A DNA stretch of 15,334 nucleotides, from NCBI GenBank assembly GCA_007695205.1, contig REEF01000493.1:1-15334 (forward strand). Direction: 5' to 3'. A model generated the notes under the pieces. The model was not told where the DNA came from. It ran no database searches and worked only from the letters and a program-made list of their open reading frames with translations. Below, piece after piece: positions 15,164 through 15,334 of this stretch (positions are counted from its first letter, which is position 1; each line of letters opens with the position of its first letter). This DNA is from Planctomycetaceae bacterium (GTDB lineage Bacteria > Planctomycetota > Planctomycetia > Pirellulales > Pirellulaceae). A program made the translations under genes and the position numbers.

Positions 15164-15334
15164 TCAGCCGTGGATCGCGCGGACGGCCGTCAAACCGACG
15201 ATAATCCCGAGGACGATCGCCGGCCAATGGGCGTGGTGGCCGAAGAGCAGAGTCATCAAGAACGAGACCATGAGTGTGCCAACGACGATGGCTACAGTGC
15301 CGTGCAGATCTGGAGTCGAGTGGTGGGGAGGCAC
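15164..15334 (-). CDS. C-terminal end of a small two-pass membrane protein (partial)
   Basis: The minus-strand frame runs from the window edge to TGA at 15166-15164 and gives 56 residues. Two hydrophobic helices are clear: TVAIVVGTLMVSFLMTLLFG, then WPAIVLGIIVGLTAVRAI before the C-terminal HG. A histidine-rich turn (GHHAH) lies between them. Third codon positions are mostly G or C, which fits a real gene. The first codon in the window is GTG, so a start at the very edge is possible but unproven. I do not recognise the family. It lies on the same strand as the reverse transcriptase, whose open frame begins about 170 bases further on, so the two could be transcribed together. Confidence 0.5.
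   Translation of the reverse strand: MPPHHSTPDLHGTVAIVVGTLMVSFLMTLLFGHHAHWPAIVLGIIVGLTAVRAIHG

Noticed and set aside
15020..15334. Plus-strand open frame of 105 codons starting at ATG 15020 and running off the window
   Set aside because: It has no ribosome site, a highly charged composition without recognisable pattern, and its codons are exactly antisense to the minus-strand frame that encodes two clear membrane helices.

Overview
This window looks like chromosome from a planctomycete, most likely of the Pirellula/Rhodopirellula group. That placement is inferred from the gene types: a secreted Gfo/Idh/MocA oxidoreductase with a twin-arginine signal, a DUF1573 protein, a UshA-like/multihaem cytochrome c lipoprotein, a PQQ-blade protein with a DPF-rich tail, and a zinc-ribbon membrane protein with an acidic, proline-rich segment. 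No marker gene is present to prove it.

Layout. Positions 1-3442 hold two plus-strand envelope genes: a zinc-ribbon/transmembrane protein (157-1674) and a secreted PQQ-like beta-propeller (1865-3442). The second has a good sigma-70-type promoter flanked by inverted 9-mers. Positions 3443-3736 are intergenic and carry a long hairpin whose right half recurs at the left edge of the window. A plus-strand cluster follows: Tat-exported oxidoreductase (3737-5059), RidA-family protein (5072-5539, 12 bases later) and gamma-glutamyltransferase (5619-7433). A likely minus-strand operon converges on it: O-antigen-ligase-like membrane protein with C-terminal TPRs (12812-10443), DUF1573 protein (10412-9231) and cytochrome c lipoprotein (9207-7525), with gaps of 30 and 23 bases.

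A plus-strand tRNA-Pro(CGG) gene (12997-13071), with its own promoter and a strong terminator, marks the edge of a different region. To its right, on the minus strand, lie about 370 bases of non-coding, repeat- and hairpin-rich DNA, then a reverse transcriptase fused to RNase H (13446-14873 or longer), a GC-rich structured spacer, and the end of a small two-pass membrane protein that runs off the window. This looks like accessory DNA placed at a tRNA gene. It is the best candidate for an undescribed system: the polymerase has VADD instead of YADD, RNase H replaces the usual maturase/endonuclease end, the start codon is unclear, and the DNA just after the stop can fold.

The other genes look like ordinary housekeeping or envelope functions. 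The oxidoreductase, RidA and gamma-glutamyltransferase may share small-molecule catabolism, and the minus-strand operon may serve surface polysaccharide and envelope redox work. Both links rest on gene order only.
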